From contig JAIXMP010000077.1 in the NCBI GenBank assembly GCA_025677815.1, forward strand, positions 1 to 35,533: a stretch of 35,533 nucleotides of DNA, read 5' to 3'. The position numbers and the translations under genes are program-made. Positions within the stretch are counted from its first letter, which is position 1, and each line of letters begins with the position of its first letter. Of the stretch, positions 11,910 through 24,048 are shown piece after piece. Origin of the DNA: Phascolomyces articulosus (Eukaryota; Mucoromycota; Mucoromycetes; Mucorales; Lichtheimiaceae). The notes under the pieces were generated by a model. It worked only from the letters and a program-made list of their open reading frames with translations. It did no database searches and was not told where the DNA came from.

Positions 11910-14289
11910 TATTACTTCAGAATGTAAATGAAAAGGACAAGAGAATATATATCAATTTAAGAAAAGAAAAAAGTGAGGAGTAAGAGAAAGAAAGAGAGAA
12001 AAAAAAATAAAAAAAATAAAATAAATTGGGAGGTAGCAAGTGCGGTTTATTTATTTTATGGGGGGAGGGGTTCAATTGATCGAATTGAACCTGCTTATTG
12101 CTTGTTATTATGTTTCCAAGTATTATAGATTGTATAATTTACTGCTAGTTGCCAAGGTAAACAGTGCTAAATATAATATAAATCCGGAATTTCATTAATG
12201 CCGTTTACTCCGATTGCATATTTGAATGTCATAAATTCATGAGAAGTGTTTTGACCAAGGGTATAAAAGTAATAGGAAAAGATGCCAACTCTCGTTCCTA
12301 ATAATATATTTCCATCCATTTAAACACCTTTATTATTATTATTACTATGATCAATGATATAACTATCTTCTTTTTGAATAATAATTTATTATAAAAAGAA
12401 TCCGGTAATTAATTCATCCCCAAAAAGAAAAAACGCCTTTTGGCATCGATTATCCACCATTTTAGGGATGACGCGTATGGATTATACGTAATTCATTATA
12501 TACGACTATTATGTATATATGGAAATATAATAGACTTGCACATTGAAAATCAATGTTACATGTGATTCGTTACTTTGCAACTGAGAAGGTCAATGCTCAG
12601 CAGTTTTCCTTTGTGGTACAAATCGTTTTAGTAACTCAAAGGATCTTATATAGTAACCTTATTTTATTTGAATGAATTAAAAGACTGACTTGAATCACGA
12701 TGATCCATCATTATATCATTTAAACGTAAAGAAATAGTAGCTATGTCTTATTTCTTTATTTATAACGTTTTTTATATATTTGAATCATCATGATGACGAA
12801 TCATTTGAGTGTTATCTTGCATAAACCTTGATCTTATCACCAGATGGCATCATTCTCTTCTTTCTTCTTGTGGTAATAAGGAGAAAGGCCTATAAAATAA
12901 TTCAAGTTGTTATATGTTCATTTAGTATATATAGGCAAGTAATAAAAGATGGTTTATAGTAAACAAAGAATAGTATGAAGATAAAGAAGAAAGTATTTGA
13001 TCTATCCACGTTTATTTTTCTCATTATATTATTCATTGATGAGACAATTTTTTGAGGAAAAAAAAAAAAGAGGCTTGTTGTTTTATTACCTCATAAAGGA
13101 GTATTATCAGCAGATTTGTTACATCATTTTTTTGAATAGAACAGAAGTATCTGTACACAAGTAATGTGTTAATAGCTGTACACACACGTGGGTAGTAGTT
13201 TATTTCAACATTTGATTAAAAAGAAAAGGGCTTATTTACGCTTTAATAGAAAGAATAGTATATATAACAAATAATAAAATTGATTTGACAGTTCTACTTA
13301 AAATATATTTTATCATGTAAATAAAAAACATTTTCTCATTTTGTAGTAAGAAGAAGTAACTGCCTTCTTCTTTATGATTTTAATCTTCTTTGTGGTTAAA
13401 TATTAAATTAGAATTTGCATTCCCAAGAAAAATAAGGCGTGATTGGTTACCAAACCAGGCAACATGCCGAAAATATTTCGGAAAACCCGATTATTCTCTT
13501 CATTACCTTCTTCTATCAATACATATAAATGATGCATATCCATGATTCGCACTACCTGTACATAAAATGCTAGTTTTTACTATTTTAATATGGGTGCAAA
13601 TAAATTATTTATTTGTGTGCGGAAAAGGGAGTGAAATGGTATATCAATGGGGAGAAATCAAGCACTTTTATATTTAACATGGAATAAGTTATTATTAATG
13701 AGTTTATACAGGATCTTTGGATACAGTCTTCATGAGAGGGCTAGTATCGTGCTGAATCTAGAGAATTCTAATCGTAAATATAATAAACTATTTTTTTTTA
13801 CTAACTAGAAGCAATATGGGTTGTTTTTTTTATAGTCACTCTAAAAGTTATTGTATTTTTCCTGATTCAGTCCATATGATTCAGATCATTTGAAGATCGT
13901 AATTCTGTTCCTTACTAATTGACATCTTTTTGGCCATTGCCATCGTTGAGATGAACGTAATATTGTTATTATTGTTGTCAATAACACGTAATATAACATT
14001 ACCCCAAACTGTTTGCTGAATGTTTTGTTTATTTATAAATCGTGGTGTTGCACAGGTTAGACTAGAATATTTTGACAGATTGCATGAGAGAACGAGTACC
14101 TCTATTCAGCAAGTGTGTGATCTGACTTGTTATTTATATATTCTTGTCTGATTAAAAGGTTATTGTTGATTATGCTGATCATGAAGGGATTGTTTATAGA
14201 TACTTCTTTAGAGAAGAAATCATGATATGTTAAAAGCTCCTTTATTTTATTGATATAACTGTTTTGATGATCGAATGCAAATGTCACTA
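11910..14289. other. Intergenic AT-rich DNA
   Basis: About 2.4 kb without a supported gene. It begins with the upstream region of the TMEM41-like gene, including a purine-rich tract at 11955-12030 (C/T on the coding strand, typical of fungal promoters). A small palindrome CCGAAAATATTTCGG lies near 13469. Nothing else is recognised. Confidence 0.45.
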
Positions 14290-14498
14290 CGGGATAGAAA
14301 CTTGTTAAATCTTGTTTATTCTAGTAATTTCAATAAAATTGGTTCAAACGGATATTTTACTAGGCCCAAAACAAGTTACTAGTTAATCACATGATAATTT
14401 TTGAACTTGTAACTTGTTATGTACCTAGTAGAATATCTGTTTGGACCAATTTTATTGAAATTACTAGAATAAATAAGGTTTAACAGGTTTCTTTCCCG
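14290..14498. mobile_element. 209-bp fold-back MITE with TA target duplication
   Basis: Two arms of about 95 nt are imperfect inverted repeats separated by a short AT-rich loop. The outer ends are CGGGATAGAAAC on the left and GTTTCTTTCCCG on the right. The inner arms share TTATTCTAGTAATTTCAATA as a perfect match. TA flanks both ends (14288-14289 and 14499-14500), as expected for Tc1/mariner-type insertion. It has no coding capacity. Confidence 0.85.
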
Positions 14499-14724
14499 TA
14501 ACGTGTATCAAAAAGGAACAAGACTCTATTGTAATAATGTGATGCATCATGGTCCATATACCGCTTTTAAAAAGAAGAATAATGATCTTTAGATATAGTA
14601 GATGCTAATGCGGTATTTGATTTTTTGATTTTTGACCAAACAAAAAAACTGTTTTCTTTTTTCTCACACGTTCTTCCCTTTTTCTTCTCCCTATCCACAT
14701 TTTTTTTTTCTTGCTAACAACATT

Positions 14725-16604
14725 ATGTCGTTTATTTTCTCGATATTTGACTCATGGATTGAAACTATAAAAACAGAGTGGTGTGATGATCTCTTTCCTT
14801 CTCCTTCTAGTATTCAACCTGGTAGTTCATCTATTGACGACAGTAGCAGCACGTCACGTAGTCATACTGACACTGCTAAACAATCACTTGTGACTTATTT
14901 GCATGAAAGTACTAATTTTCAAGGTGAATGTTTTCTATGTGAATTATTATTTTATTTACTATATTTATACAATACTAATAAGTAAATCCTGAAGAGGATG
15001 ATACATTGCCAGAAATAACAGGAGAAGGTAATAACCCACGTGAGGTTTCCAATGATGAAGAAAGTTTCGGTAATAACTACATGGTTATATAAGAGAGAAA
15101 GGAGTTTGGGGGGGGGTTATTGTGGATGAAGGAAATAAAAAAAGTTGCTATACTCAATATAAAAATTATAAATCTATTTAAAATCAAGGTTCGGAGGAAG
15201 AGGAACCTTCCGATGCCATGCAAGATTTTGATGAATCCACTACCACTGGAACCAATGGTGGTAAGCATCGTATCGTACACTCAATTTTTACATACCATTT
15301 CTACGTATATTCCGGTCATTTCTTACTCTTTTTTTACAATAATAAAGGTCAACATAACATCAAACAGAGACTAAAACAACAGGAGGTTTACTATGTGTCA
15401 GACGAGACTTCAGATAATGGTATAATGTTTATCTTTTTTTTTTATAAATACTTTTGCAGTTATTATTTATATGTCTTGATATTATCAATACAACGGTTCC
15501 CTAATGATGATATATAAAATAATTATAATTATTAATGTTACTATATAGATGATGATGATGAAAATTGGATGCCTGGTCAAACGTATTCTCGTCGTTCCAG
15601 AGGTGATGCATCCTCTTTTTCACCAACTTCTAGAAGAACGGATTTTCGAGGTATACCAATATATATATATACAAATTATTATAATAGTGTATACCCACAA
15701 TTAAGTCCAGCAGCAATTCATTCAATCTATCACATTATTTACTGGATATATATCTCATTAATTACACAATATCTCCCCCCAGATTTCTATTGTCCCTATA
15801 AAAACTGTGATTATAGTGGAAAACATATAAATAATCTTGGACCTTTGTACAAACATATCCGAAAATGGCATGATGCCAGTTTCCTATTGCTTCCAATCGG
15901 TCGAAAAATGCGTTATAAATTTATGAATGCCAATTATACTCAGGACATTCGATTTAATGGTAATACGATTATTATTAAAAGCAATCAGAGAATGGGCTTC
16001 CATTAGAAAAAAAAAACAAATTATTTTTTAGCCATGAAATGAGTTCTAATCTAATATGATAATTATTTGGCATTGATAACTATTAATATATACTATAGAG
16101 ACATCGAGAAATGTGTTGGACAAGGGAGAAAAAATAACGCTACATATTCTCAACGATGAGGATGAATGGGAAGAAGGTACGTGTATTTTATGCTATTATA
16201 AAAAAAAGTCCCTTGATTGTTTTATTTTAACACTTATAATGTCATATAAAAAAAAAAGAAACGACACGCTTTTATTGTCCTTATCAAAGTTGTACTACTG
16301 TCGCATATCCATTGAGTGTCCTGCTCCATCATATGAAGAAATTTCACCATTGTCGAAATGTAGGTAAACTACTGGGAAATAAAAAGCCACCAGTTATCGT
16401 AGCAACAACCTCTGGAAAAACAATTCATCTTGATAGTGGTAAGTTATGATGTTTTACGAAGGAAACAACAACATCATCCTTTGATATATATATATATAGC
16501 GAATTTTGACACAAATATACTCCAATATATTCATTATTCTATTATTACTGTTAGAGCAATCATCGCGAAATGCCATTGAATTTGACGATAGCATAGTGAT
16601 TTGA
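14725..16604 (+). CDS. Two-finger FYCPY zinc-finger protein (copy A), 9 exons
   Basis: Exons 14725-14923, 14983-15069, 15189-15260, 15348-15419, 15549-15650, 15783-15959, 16099-16176, 16259-16438 and 16555-16604 join to 338 codons with no interruption. Every one of the eight introns is phase 1, so all internal exons are symmetrical. The N-terminus carries FDSWIETIKTEWCDDLFP. The middle exons encode acidic, Ser/Thr-rich linkers. Exons 6 and 8 each encode one finger-like unit: FYCPYKNC...YKHIRKWHD and FYCPYQSC...LHHMKKFHH (C-X4-C ... H-X4/5-H), followed by a short strand-rich tail ending in an Asn/Asp/Ser-Gly. The pattern suggests zinc binding and perhaps nucleic-acid or protein contact, but no known family is recognised. 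An in-frame ATG at 14632 would add 31 residues. The paralogues favour 14725. There is no signal peptide. Confidence 0.72.
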
Positions 16605-17109
16605 TGAAGACATATGGTGAGAAGTAGTATCGCTGTTAAAATACTCCCATTATTTTTTTTTCTTTAACATTTCATTGTAATAACAATATATCACCTGTTG
16701 TTATTAGCATAATACATAAAATAACATTGTTAATTTTGCGTCATCATGTATCATTTTTTCCCCCATAGTTGTAAAACATTCATAGCTTACTTGCATAGAT
16801 AAAAATAATAAAACTTGCTATTTGGAACTTTTATAAAACATTACGTATGCATAAATATGGATGGGCTGTTCAAGTAAAATTTAAAGAACATGTTTCATTT
16901 TATTTTGGGCTCTCTATTTTTTAGCATTTTATATTGTTGAAGAGCGACTACAACATTTACAAGACAGTATGTAAAACAATGCGTCAGAGTCTGTAATCTA
17001 CTTATATATCACCTTTGAAATAAAAAAAAATTACAAACTAAAAGCTTCGCATTTGTAATAATGAGAATGCTCTTCTTTTATTTGTTGTTGTCAGTAGTAA
17101 GTGGCCAAT
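16605..17109. other. Spacer between zinc-finger copies A and B
   Basis: AT-rich with no supported gene. A short word TATTTGGAACTTTT at about 16819 recurs at about 17844, just before copy C, so the spacer probably belongs to the duplicated unit. Confidence 0.35.
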
Positions 17110-17300
17110 GTGTCGTTTATTTACTCTTTATTTGACATACGAATTGATATGATAAAAACAGAGTGGTGTGACAATCTCTTTCCTTCTCACAACCATTTCT
17201 GACACTATCCTAGCATTGAGCAACAGTAACGACAACAGTGGAATACTACCAACAAAAGGACCGTAATAAAGTCACCGGTTTTGATTAATCTCCAAGAAGA
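17110..17300 (+). pseudogene. 5' remnant of the zinc-finger family (copy B)
   Basis: Nucleotides matching exon 1 of copy A are recognisable: GTCGTTTATTT, then TATTTGAC, then ATAAAAACAGAGTGGTGTGA followed by CTCTTTCCTTCTC. The encoded string IKTEWCDNLFPS is shared with copy A. The frame is broken near the start (the aligned ATG leads to an early stop) and a TGA follows within the linker. Later exons are not convincingly found between here and copy C, apart from short acidic scraps to about 17660. Confidence 0.65.
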
Positions 17301-17875
17301 AAGTAATAGTTCAATAATAATATTTAAAAATTGCACTCCATCTAATCATTTATCAACACTAATACAATAGCCAAAAAAAAAAAAAGATAAAGATAAATTT
17401 CGGGGTTGGTAATTTACATAATCATAAAGAGGAAGATAATAGTAAATAGCTGTGCTGTACTGTTATTAAGCAAGTGAAAAAAAAAAAGTCGAGAAGGAAG
17501 AAATGAATAAGATACTATGGCTATTCGTTTACATTTTATAAAGAAAAAAACCAGCTTTGGGAATGGAATACTGTCGGACTTGTAGTGCCGAGGATAGATT
17601 CATGCCAAACAGTAGTGGTGGTGATGGTTCCACACAAAATTTGTTGAATTTACTGGTGGCATAAACAATGGTATGAAAAAAATGCTATGGCATGAACTTT
17701 TACTATAATAAATCCCTCTCCACTGAATCAGGATGTGTGTATGATAATCTTTTTATATTACATATAAAAGCATAGCTATATAATGATGGTAGACAATTTT
17801 ATTCGGGTTGATAATAAACAAACAAAGAGGCTTTTGTTTTTTATATTTGGAACTTTTTAGGGGGGAAGCAGACGC

Positions 17876-19761
17876 GTGTTTTCCCTCTCTCTTTTCTTTG
17901 AAATTATAAAAACCGAATGGGGCGATGAGCTTTTTCCTTTGTCAAATAATCCGATCAACAACAATCCATCTGTTCCTAACACTAGAAATGACAACACTGA
18001 AGCTGATGGTAACAGTTACGAAGTATTACAAAAAAGTGGTTTCCTATCGCCAACTGCGATTGAAAACCCATTAGAAAAAGGTATTATCATTTTTTTTCAA
18101 CCAACACTATATAAATAATCATTGATATCATTGATTTTAACTAATCAATAAATAAGAATCTAAAGAAGATACGACCGTGATAAAACATGAAACAAAAGAA
18201 TATAATTTTATAACCGTTTGTGATGATGATGATGATGATAAAGAGAAAAACATCCATGAAGAAGGCTATGGTAAAGAATAGTGGCGTTTTTAAAACAGTG
18301 TGATAAAAAGGGCAAGTTTACTTCTACAATGCTGAAACATACTTATAATTTCAAATCAAGGTGAGAAGGTGGCACTTGTCCAAACAAAAACAACAACGGA
18401 TTATTATCCTCACAAATTTTTGAGCCTAGAAGCCCAAACAGTGGTAAATAATGATTTTTTTTTCTACATGAAACTCCTTTCCTAATCTGGTTTTTTTTAT
18501 ATGCAAAGAACATTATAGCGACACATGGACACCTAAGAAAAGAACTTTTCATGCGTCAAATATGGACACATTAGATGGTATATCTTTTTATTATTATTAC
18601 AAATAACCAGTCATATATATGAATGCACAGTATAAAATAATGATATGACACTTATACTATTAGAAGAGAATGATAAAGACCCTGATTGGGCCCCTGAATC
18701 AAAAAACGACAAAGTACATCAGTTCGTCGTTCAAAAGATTTTTGTGCGTCTTCATCAGTCAATACTTCTACAATAGCAATATCTGAAGGTATTGAAACAT
18801 ATATTATTCTGCTAATTATAACAAACATTGTATCAACATTGCCAAAAAAAATATCTTTGACATATTTTTTTCTCATTTTCAAAAAAAGACATTCCATCTA
18901 GTTATGAAACATCATCTAATAATAAGTATTATTATTGTCCATACAAATAATGTAATTACAAGTAAAATGCTTCTTATGCAAATAAGCATGCTGGCATAAA
19001 TCATCATATACGGAAGCGTCATGATGAAAGTTTTCCCTTATTTAAGGCAGGAAGATCAAATCCTTATATATTTATGAATGAGAGCTCTTCCCAAATTATC
19101 CAGTTTGATGGTAAAGTGTAATCCCTATTATATGAAATTACAAGTAAACATGATGGATCTATATTATATTAGAAAAAATTTTACATGAAAAACATCAGCT
19201 AAATATAATCTATTAATAATCATCCGGTATTGTGTCATTATAGAAGCCTCGCAGCATATTTTAGATAAGGAGGAAAAAATAACTTTAAATACTCTCAATG
19301 ACGAGAAAGAATTAAAGAAAGGTATCGAAATGTATTACAAGATTGAAGATAATGAGGATTATGCTGATAAAAACCGAGTAAGCCATATTTACTAGTTTAA
19401 ACATCTTAGTGACAGAACGATTCTACTGTCCGTATAAAAAATGTTCTATCGTCGGATGTTCATTGTGTTCAATATTTAACCACATGCGAAGGTTCCACAG
19501 GAGTAAAAATACATTTGGAACAAAAGGAACAAATGCTTTACCAGTTATCGTAAAAAGCACTTCTGGCAAAAAAATACGACTTGACAATGGTTTGTATTGT
19601 TCCATATTTCTTTTATTATATATGAATGTATATTGTTCGGCATTTATAATATAATACTTACTTTGTATCTGTATATACTATGGTGTTTATAATTACTATT
19701 AGAGTTATCATCCCGTAATGCTATTAGGTCATATGAGGATGTATTGTTATCAGAAGAATAG
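17876..19761 (+). pseudogene. Zinc-finger family copy C, decayed but with intact exon layout
   Basis: Nine exons can be placed by homology to copy A: 17876-18080, 18157-18270, 18369-18443, 18509-18577, 18664-18788, 18889-19110, 19244-19321, 19410-19589 and 19703-19761. All junctions are phase 1, as in copy A. Exon 1 keeps EIIKTEWGDELFP. Exon 6 carries YYCPYK...HHIRKRHDESF and exon 8 FYCPYKKC...NHMRRFHR. Defects: the position of the start codon is GTG with an upstream in-frame TAG; exon 5 lacks one base, most simply in the A6 run at 18701-18706; and exon 6 has TAA at 18948-18950 and 18963-18965, inside the first finger. Exon 8 remains fully open and is the same length (180 nt) as in copy A. 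A homopolymer sequencing error could explain the frameshift but not the stops. Confidence 0.75.
18223..18240 (+). repeat. (GAT)6 run encoding an Asp tract
   Basis: A GAT trinucleotide run in exon 2 of copy C encodes six Asp residues. Copy A has a similar run at the start of exon 5 (15550-15560). Confidence 0.7.
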
Positions 19762-20427
19762 TTATGATGATACGTATGCTCCCGTTTATCTATACTGTAT
19801 CCATCATACCAATAATTGTTCGCTATGTCAACAAAAAGTTCTTTTTTGTTCGTTTTTTATAGTTAGTCACACTGCAGTATATAAAAATTAAACATTTTTC
19901 CAGAAATCGTTCAGCTATAATTGTCGTTGTTGTCGTTGTTACTCAATGTAATTAATTGTCTATAAAAAGCCAAATGCCGACCCGGTTTAACAGATTGTTT
20001 AGGTTGAGAAAGAAAAACATTGCAGCAGTTAAACAGTGAAACAATGACAATTATATAAATACAAAGATTAAATTTGTTCGGCATGGCGCGATTTCACGGC
20101 GGGGGTGGGGGCTGTAACATTTTTTTTTCCGGAATACTTGATGCACGGACCGCATCAATAAAATATTTCTTGGTTCTTATTTTATGAACGTAAAGTCTTT
20201 TTTTAAAACTATTATTTACTGTATACAAGAGAATTAACCATCAGCAGCTGTGATCAAAACTATTAAACTACATTATGTATAACATAACTTTTGGACAACT
20301 ATGAGTTTTGGATCACCCAATACGGAAATGTGGCCCATTTTCAAAATAATGGTCCGTTTTTTTTTCTCTGTATAATGCAATGAGATGCCATTGTAGTATA
20401 TGATGGATGGCCTCAGTGGACTTGATC
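19762..20427. other. Intergenic DNA downstream of the zinc-finger cluster
   Basis: No gene is seen. It contains a short (TTGTCG) iteration near 19921-19940 and a local G-rich patch GGCGGGGGTGGGGGCTG at about 20098-20114, which stands out against the AT-rich background. Confidence 0.4.
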
Positions 20428-20470
20428 GAGATTGTGGTTACGATAGGCGTTTTAAACAAAGTGAAAGGGA
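20428..20470 (-). pseudogene. Relic of the F-box gene 5' end
   Basis: On the minus strand this stretch reads NAYRNHNLDQ in one frame, against NVYRNHNLDQ at residues 12-21 of the F-box protein encoded at 21065-23272. The DNA matches too (GATCGAGATTGTG, then ATAG-CGTTTT). The frame is closed by a TAA just before and a TGA just after. It is a tiny leftover of a former paralogue or a partial duplication. Confidence 0.6.
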
Positions 20471-21064
20471 GTTTGATTTGCGAGCGAGTTCAAATAACGA
20501 GGTGGAGTTGATGTCATGTGATTGAATAAGTATAACGATGAATTTGTTGCTTCGTTCTTCTGTATTTCCTTATAATAATAATAAAACTGTATAATAAAGA
20601 AGTATAGTTTACAGGAGTGAAGAAAGGAAAGGCAAGGAAAGTAGGAAAGTAGGGTTGGTTTTGGATGTGATGAAAAGGTTTTGTAAAACAGCAAGAAATA
20701 ATGTCCAATCATTGGCTAAATAAAGTACACAGCAAATACTACGTGCTAAAAAACACACTTCCTTTGTGAGGCCAGTGGGCTGTATCACCACATCACTACA
20801 TCCACCGTAAAATTCAGAAATCATGTACACATATTAAAGGTTTCTTGATATAATCCCTGTGCTGAAATAACGTCATTCAATAATAAAAGCTAGTTTACGT
20901 AGTAATATCGTACGTTCCTTATAAGTTATATAAAAACTGGGTCAAGGCAGTTTGAAGTAAAATAAATAGCAGTAGGTGGTAGTATATATATACAATCTAT
21001 TATAGATAAAATTTTATTTATAAGCATATATATTCATGCAAAAGATGTGTATTATCATTTCAAT
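20471..21064. other. Intergenic DNA downstream of the F-box gene
   Basis: AT-rich. Minus-strand frames here (about 20452-20830) are low complexity and lack homologous signals, so they are not called. It probably holds the 3' UTR of the F-box gene. Confidence 0.4.
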
Positions 21065-23272
21065 TTAAATATCAGAAACACCATTTCGATCCCAACAAAT
21101 GACGGCGTTTTTAATTTTACTAATTATATAGGATGATGCTTCAGTATCATCATAAATGTACCGACAATCAGTTATTTCCAATGTATGTAATGTTTTGGAG
21201 TGATCCACCAAGTTGATGACTCCCTCTTCGGTAATCTCGTGAATTTCTTCCAATGAAAGCTCTTCAAGGTGTTCCATGTGAGCAAGTTGATCCAAAATAT
21301 CATCGTCAACAACTTCGGGAATCCGCGAAAAATTGATACTGACTACCCTTGCTTTACCCAAAAATTCCTTCAGAACTTTTGCTGATTGTATTGTATATAC
21401 ACCAAGGAATCGGATCGTTTTGAGTGATTCAAGTCGGGCTAGAGCCATCATTACTTGATCTGTAATGATATTACAATTTTCGAACCCAACGTCGTGCAGT
21501 TTTTGATCTTTGGGAGGACGTGATGCGTAATCTTGAAAGAGGTGTACTAAGGCAGCAGATCGATGTTTGTTATCACTATCATTGTATATTATACCCGACA
21601 CCTTCAGTTTTTCAACGGGTGGCAAATGAATCAAGGTATCGACCATCATGGGTATATTGGGTGTTTCAAAGGCAGAAAACGACATGAGTGATGTGGTCTT
21701 ACAACGTGAAATGGATTCTAAAAACATTGGTTCCGTCACTTTATATTTATCTGGCCTGTAAGTTAAATTCCGTATTCGTTCAAAATACCATTGTTCGTAG
21801 GTAGGATGAGAACGGTTGGTAAGTGGTTCTGGTTGAGGGTCATACTTCCAGTACAGGTTAGCAAACACGGTTTGTAGTGATTTTTGATTTTTATGCAACA
21901 ACCGCACAAAGCTGTGTGTAAGAGTGCGATTAAAGTCTTGGAACATCGATGGCGTATAAATATATCGTAACCCAGGAGGTCCATCATAATATTCTTGGTC
22001 CAGTTCTTCTAACGCAGGAACTTGATAGTGATATCGATTATACGCAAATATTTGTAGATTCTCATTACAGATTTCATTTACCACGTCAATCACGTCGGGT
22101 TGGCATTGTTTCAAGTCGAGTCGTCGGATGCCAGGGCAGTATTGAAGCAAAGGCTTGAGGATAGGTCCTGATATTGACCTTGCTGTTATTTGAACATCTT
22201 CCAGTGCAATATGTGATCTTCCCAAATATTCCATGTTACCAATATGTTTCGCAAATGAGTGTTCATACATGTCTATTTTCAGTGTCTTGAGATGTGGGGA
22301 ATAAAATAATATATCCGCGATGCTTGTATTGAAACCCTCAGGGAAGATAATACGTATATCCAGCTTGGTCAATGTGTTACGTACTTGCCATAAAGCGTTT
22401 GTGAATGACAACATCATATTGATAGATGTAAGGATGTTTATGGATGCAGCTATTATACAATATACACATTAAGCAATTCATTTTGTTAATGCATTTAAAT
22501 ATTGGATAGTGTTATATCACCTTTCCTGTTCTCGTTTTTTATTTAGTTTTTGTTTACCTGTTAATTCTAAAGTTCTAATTTTTTGAAAAGCGCCATTTTC
22601 AAAATTTTCTAAATAGGCTTGACCAATTTCGAAGGTGCAAAAATCCGCCTTCATGTTCTTGATATGTTTTGCAATATGAGGTAGGACGCGTAAAGTTGCT
22701 GCAGTACGGTCAATTATACAGCCAATAAACTCATGATCAGCGTCCTCCCATATCTTTGGACAATTCAACAGTATTTCACGCCATCTGGTAGATACAGCCA
22801 TACATCTAAATAAGGTCGGTTCTGAAAAGTCTTCAAAAATAATTTCCACAATTTCCAAAGGAAGTATCGAGATGAAATCCAACCGTTGTTCATTTTTTTC
22901 CACAGCTCTCATTTTTCCTTGGACAAGCTCTGTATAGGCTGAATCGTCGTTGTCCTGTTTTTCAACATTTGTCAAGGCTTCTTCATAAATTTGGATAGCG
23001 GCATGTTGTTTTCCTTGCATCGAGAAAAGTCGGCCCAGTCGCAAGTAACCAATGGTTTGGGTAGGTGCAATACGTATTATTTCTTCAGCATCTTGAACTG
23101 CTTTACTAAAAAGGCCTTTTATGCCGAACACGTGAGCTCGACGATCCAGGACTAAAATGAGTTCCCATTGTTGCACATGATTGACGGCATCAGTTGCAAA
23201 ATCAATGATTTGATCGAGATTGTGATTTCTATAGACGTTTTGGATAAGGTCAAAGGAATCTTGACTTATCAT
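21065..23272 (-). CDS. TPR / F-box / leucine-rich-repeat protein (Pof3/Dia2-like layout), 2 exons
   Basis: Exons 22558-23272 and 21065-22449 join in phase 1 (GTAAAC donor, ATAG acceptor) to 699 codons. Residues about 5-110 form TPR-like helical pairs (AHVFGIKGLFSKAVQDAEE, YLRLGRLFSMQGKQHAAIQI). An F-box lies at about 131-178 (ISILPLEIVEIIFEDF...VSTRWREILLNCPKIWED), with the canonical LP start and a W near the end. Residues about 225-690 contain LRR-like periods (LRRLDLKQC, LKTIRFLGVYTI, LEELSLEEIHEITEEGV, LHTLEITDCRYI). Proteins with this order, such as fission yeast Pof3 and budding yeast Dia2, are substrate receptors of SCF ubiquitin ligases. Substrate here is unknown. The family is often multicopy in Mucoromycota (recalled, not checked), and the nearby relic supports local duplication. 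Both exons are fully open. Confidence 0.85.
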
Positions 23273-23680
23273 GAATAAATAATGTATTTGAAAGAAATTG
23301 AAAAAGGAAGAGAAAGAGAAGTGGATTAGTATTTACGAAATTTTTAAAGGTATAATAGTAGTTGGTTGTACAGTATGGACGTCGATTATAATAGGAACAC
23401 TCTAACACCTCTGCATAGGACTAAAACATAAAAAGTTAGAACCAAAAAACATATGATATAGTTCATGTTTTAAGTCATAGTTTCTACGAAATAAAAAATG
23501 TGCAAATATATGTTTTCGACATAATAAAATATCTAATGAAATTTTAGGATCTTATGTTTTCTAGTTAGATAGAGATGTTCGAGTACTTCTATCATCTTCA
23601 AGAACTTTGCATGTTGTCCCTGAATTTTTATGTGGTACAAGCCTCTGTGCCTCCTTCATAAAAAATCAAATGATTTCCAA
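23273..23680. other. Upstream region of the F-box gene and LINE target flank
   Basis: No gene is seen. The stretch holds the F-box gene's upstream region and the sequence that adjoined 27275 onward before the LINE inserted. Confidence 0.4.
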
Positions 23681-23694
23681 AGGCCAGCGAATAC
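23681..23694. repeat. Target-site duplication of LINE copy 1, left
   Basis: AGGCCAGCGAATAC here is repeated exactly at 27261-27274. Fourteen identical bases at both ends of a minus-strand LINE are best explained as its target-site duplication. Confidence 0.85.
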
Positions 23695-23794
23695 GTTTAA
23701 AATTTGGTTTTTATTTAAAGTCTCTGTTGAACACATCGTCCTTATCGGACTTTTTTGTTCGAGACAGATATTAAGAGAAAAAAGTGGATGAAAA

Positions 23795-23814
23795 CCCTGC
23801 GCTCGTAAGCAGGG
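23795..23814 (-). other. Stem-loop in the 3' UTR of LINE copy 1
   Basis: CCCTGC and GCAGGG pair around an 8-nt loop. The same hairpin is at 33358-33377 in copy 2, and a compensated version (CCCTGT/ACAGGG) at 33089-33106 in the diverged plus-strand copy. Confidence 0.65.
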
Positions 23815-24048
23815 AAAAAGGTAAGAGGGAAAGGTTAAAGGGTATGTCATATAAAATATGAAGGGGTTACAGTGAGTCTGTTTATAGAAAGTAAGTGACA
23901 TAAAGTAGTAACTGTATCTAACTAAGCAATGAGAGTACACTAGGGAAAAAGGAAATGGGGAAGAAAGAAAGGTAATAAAATAAAATAAAATAAGATAAAA
24001 AAATAAAAGGGAAGAAAAGTAGTTATAAAGGGAGTATAAATAGTAAAC

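Noticed and set aside
20452..20830. Overlapping minus-strand frames of 64-86 codons downstream of the F-box gene
   Set aside because: Low complexity, in several frames at once, with no homology signal except the short relic already listed.
23656..23940. A 94-codon minus-strand frame, almost repeated at 33243-33503
   Set aside because: It is the LINE 3' UTR read as protein; the last residues differ because they run into different flanking DNA.
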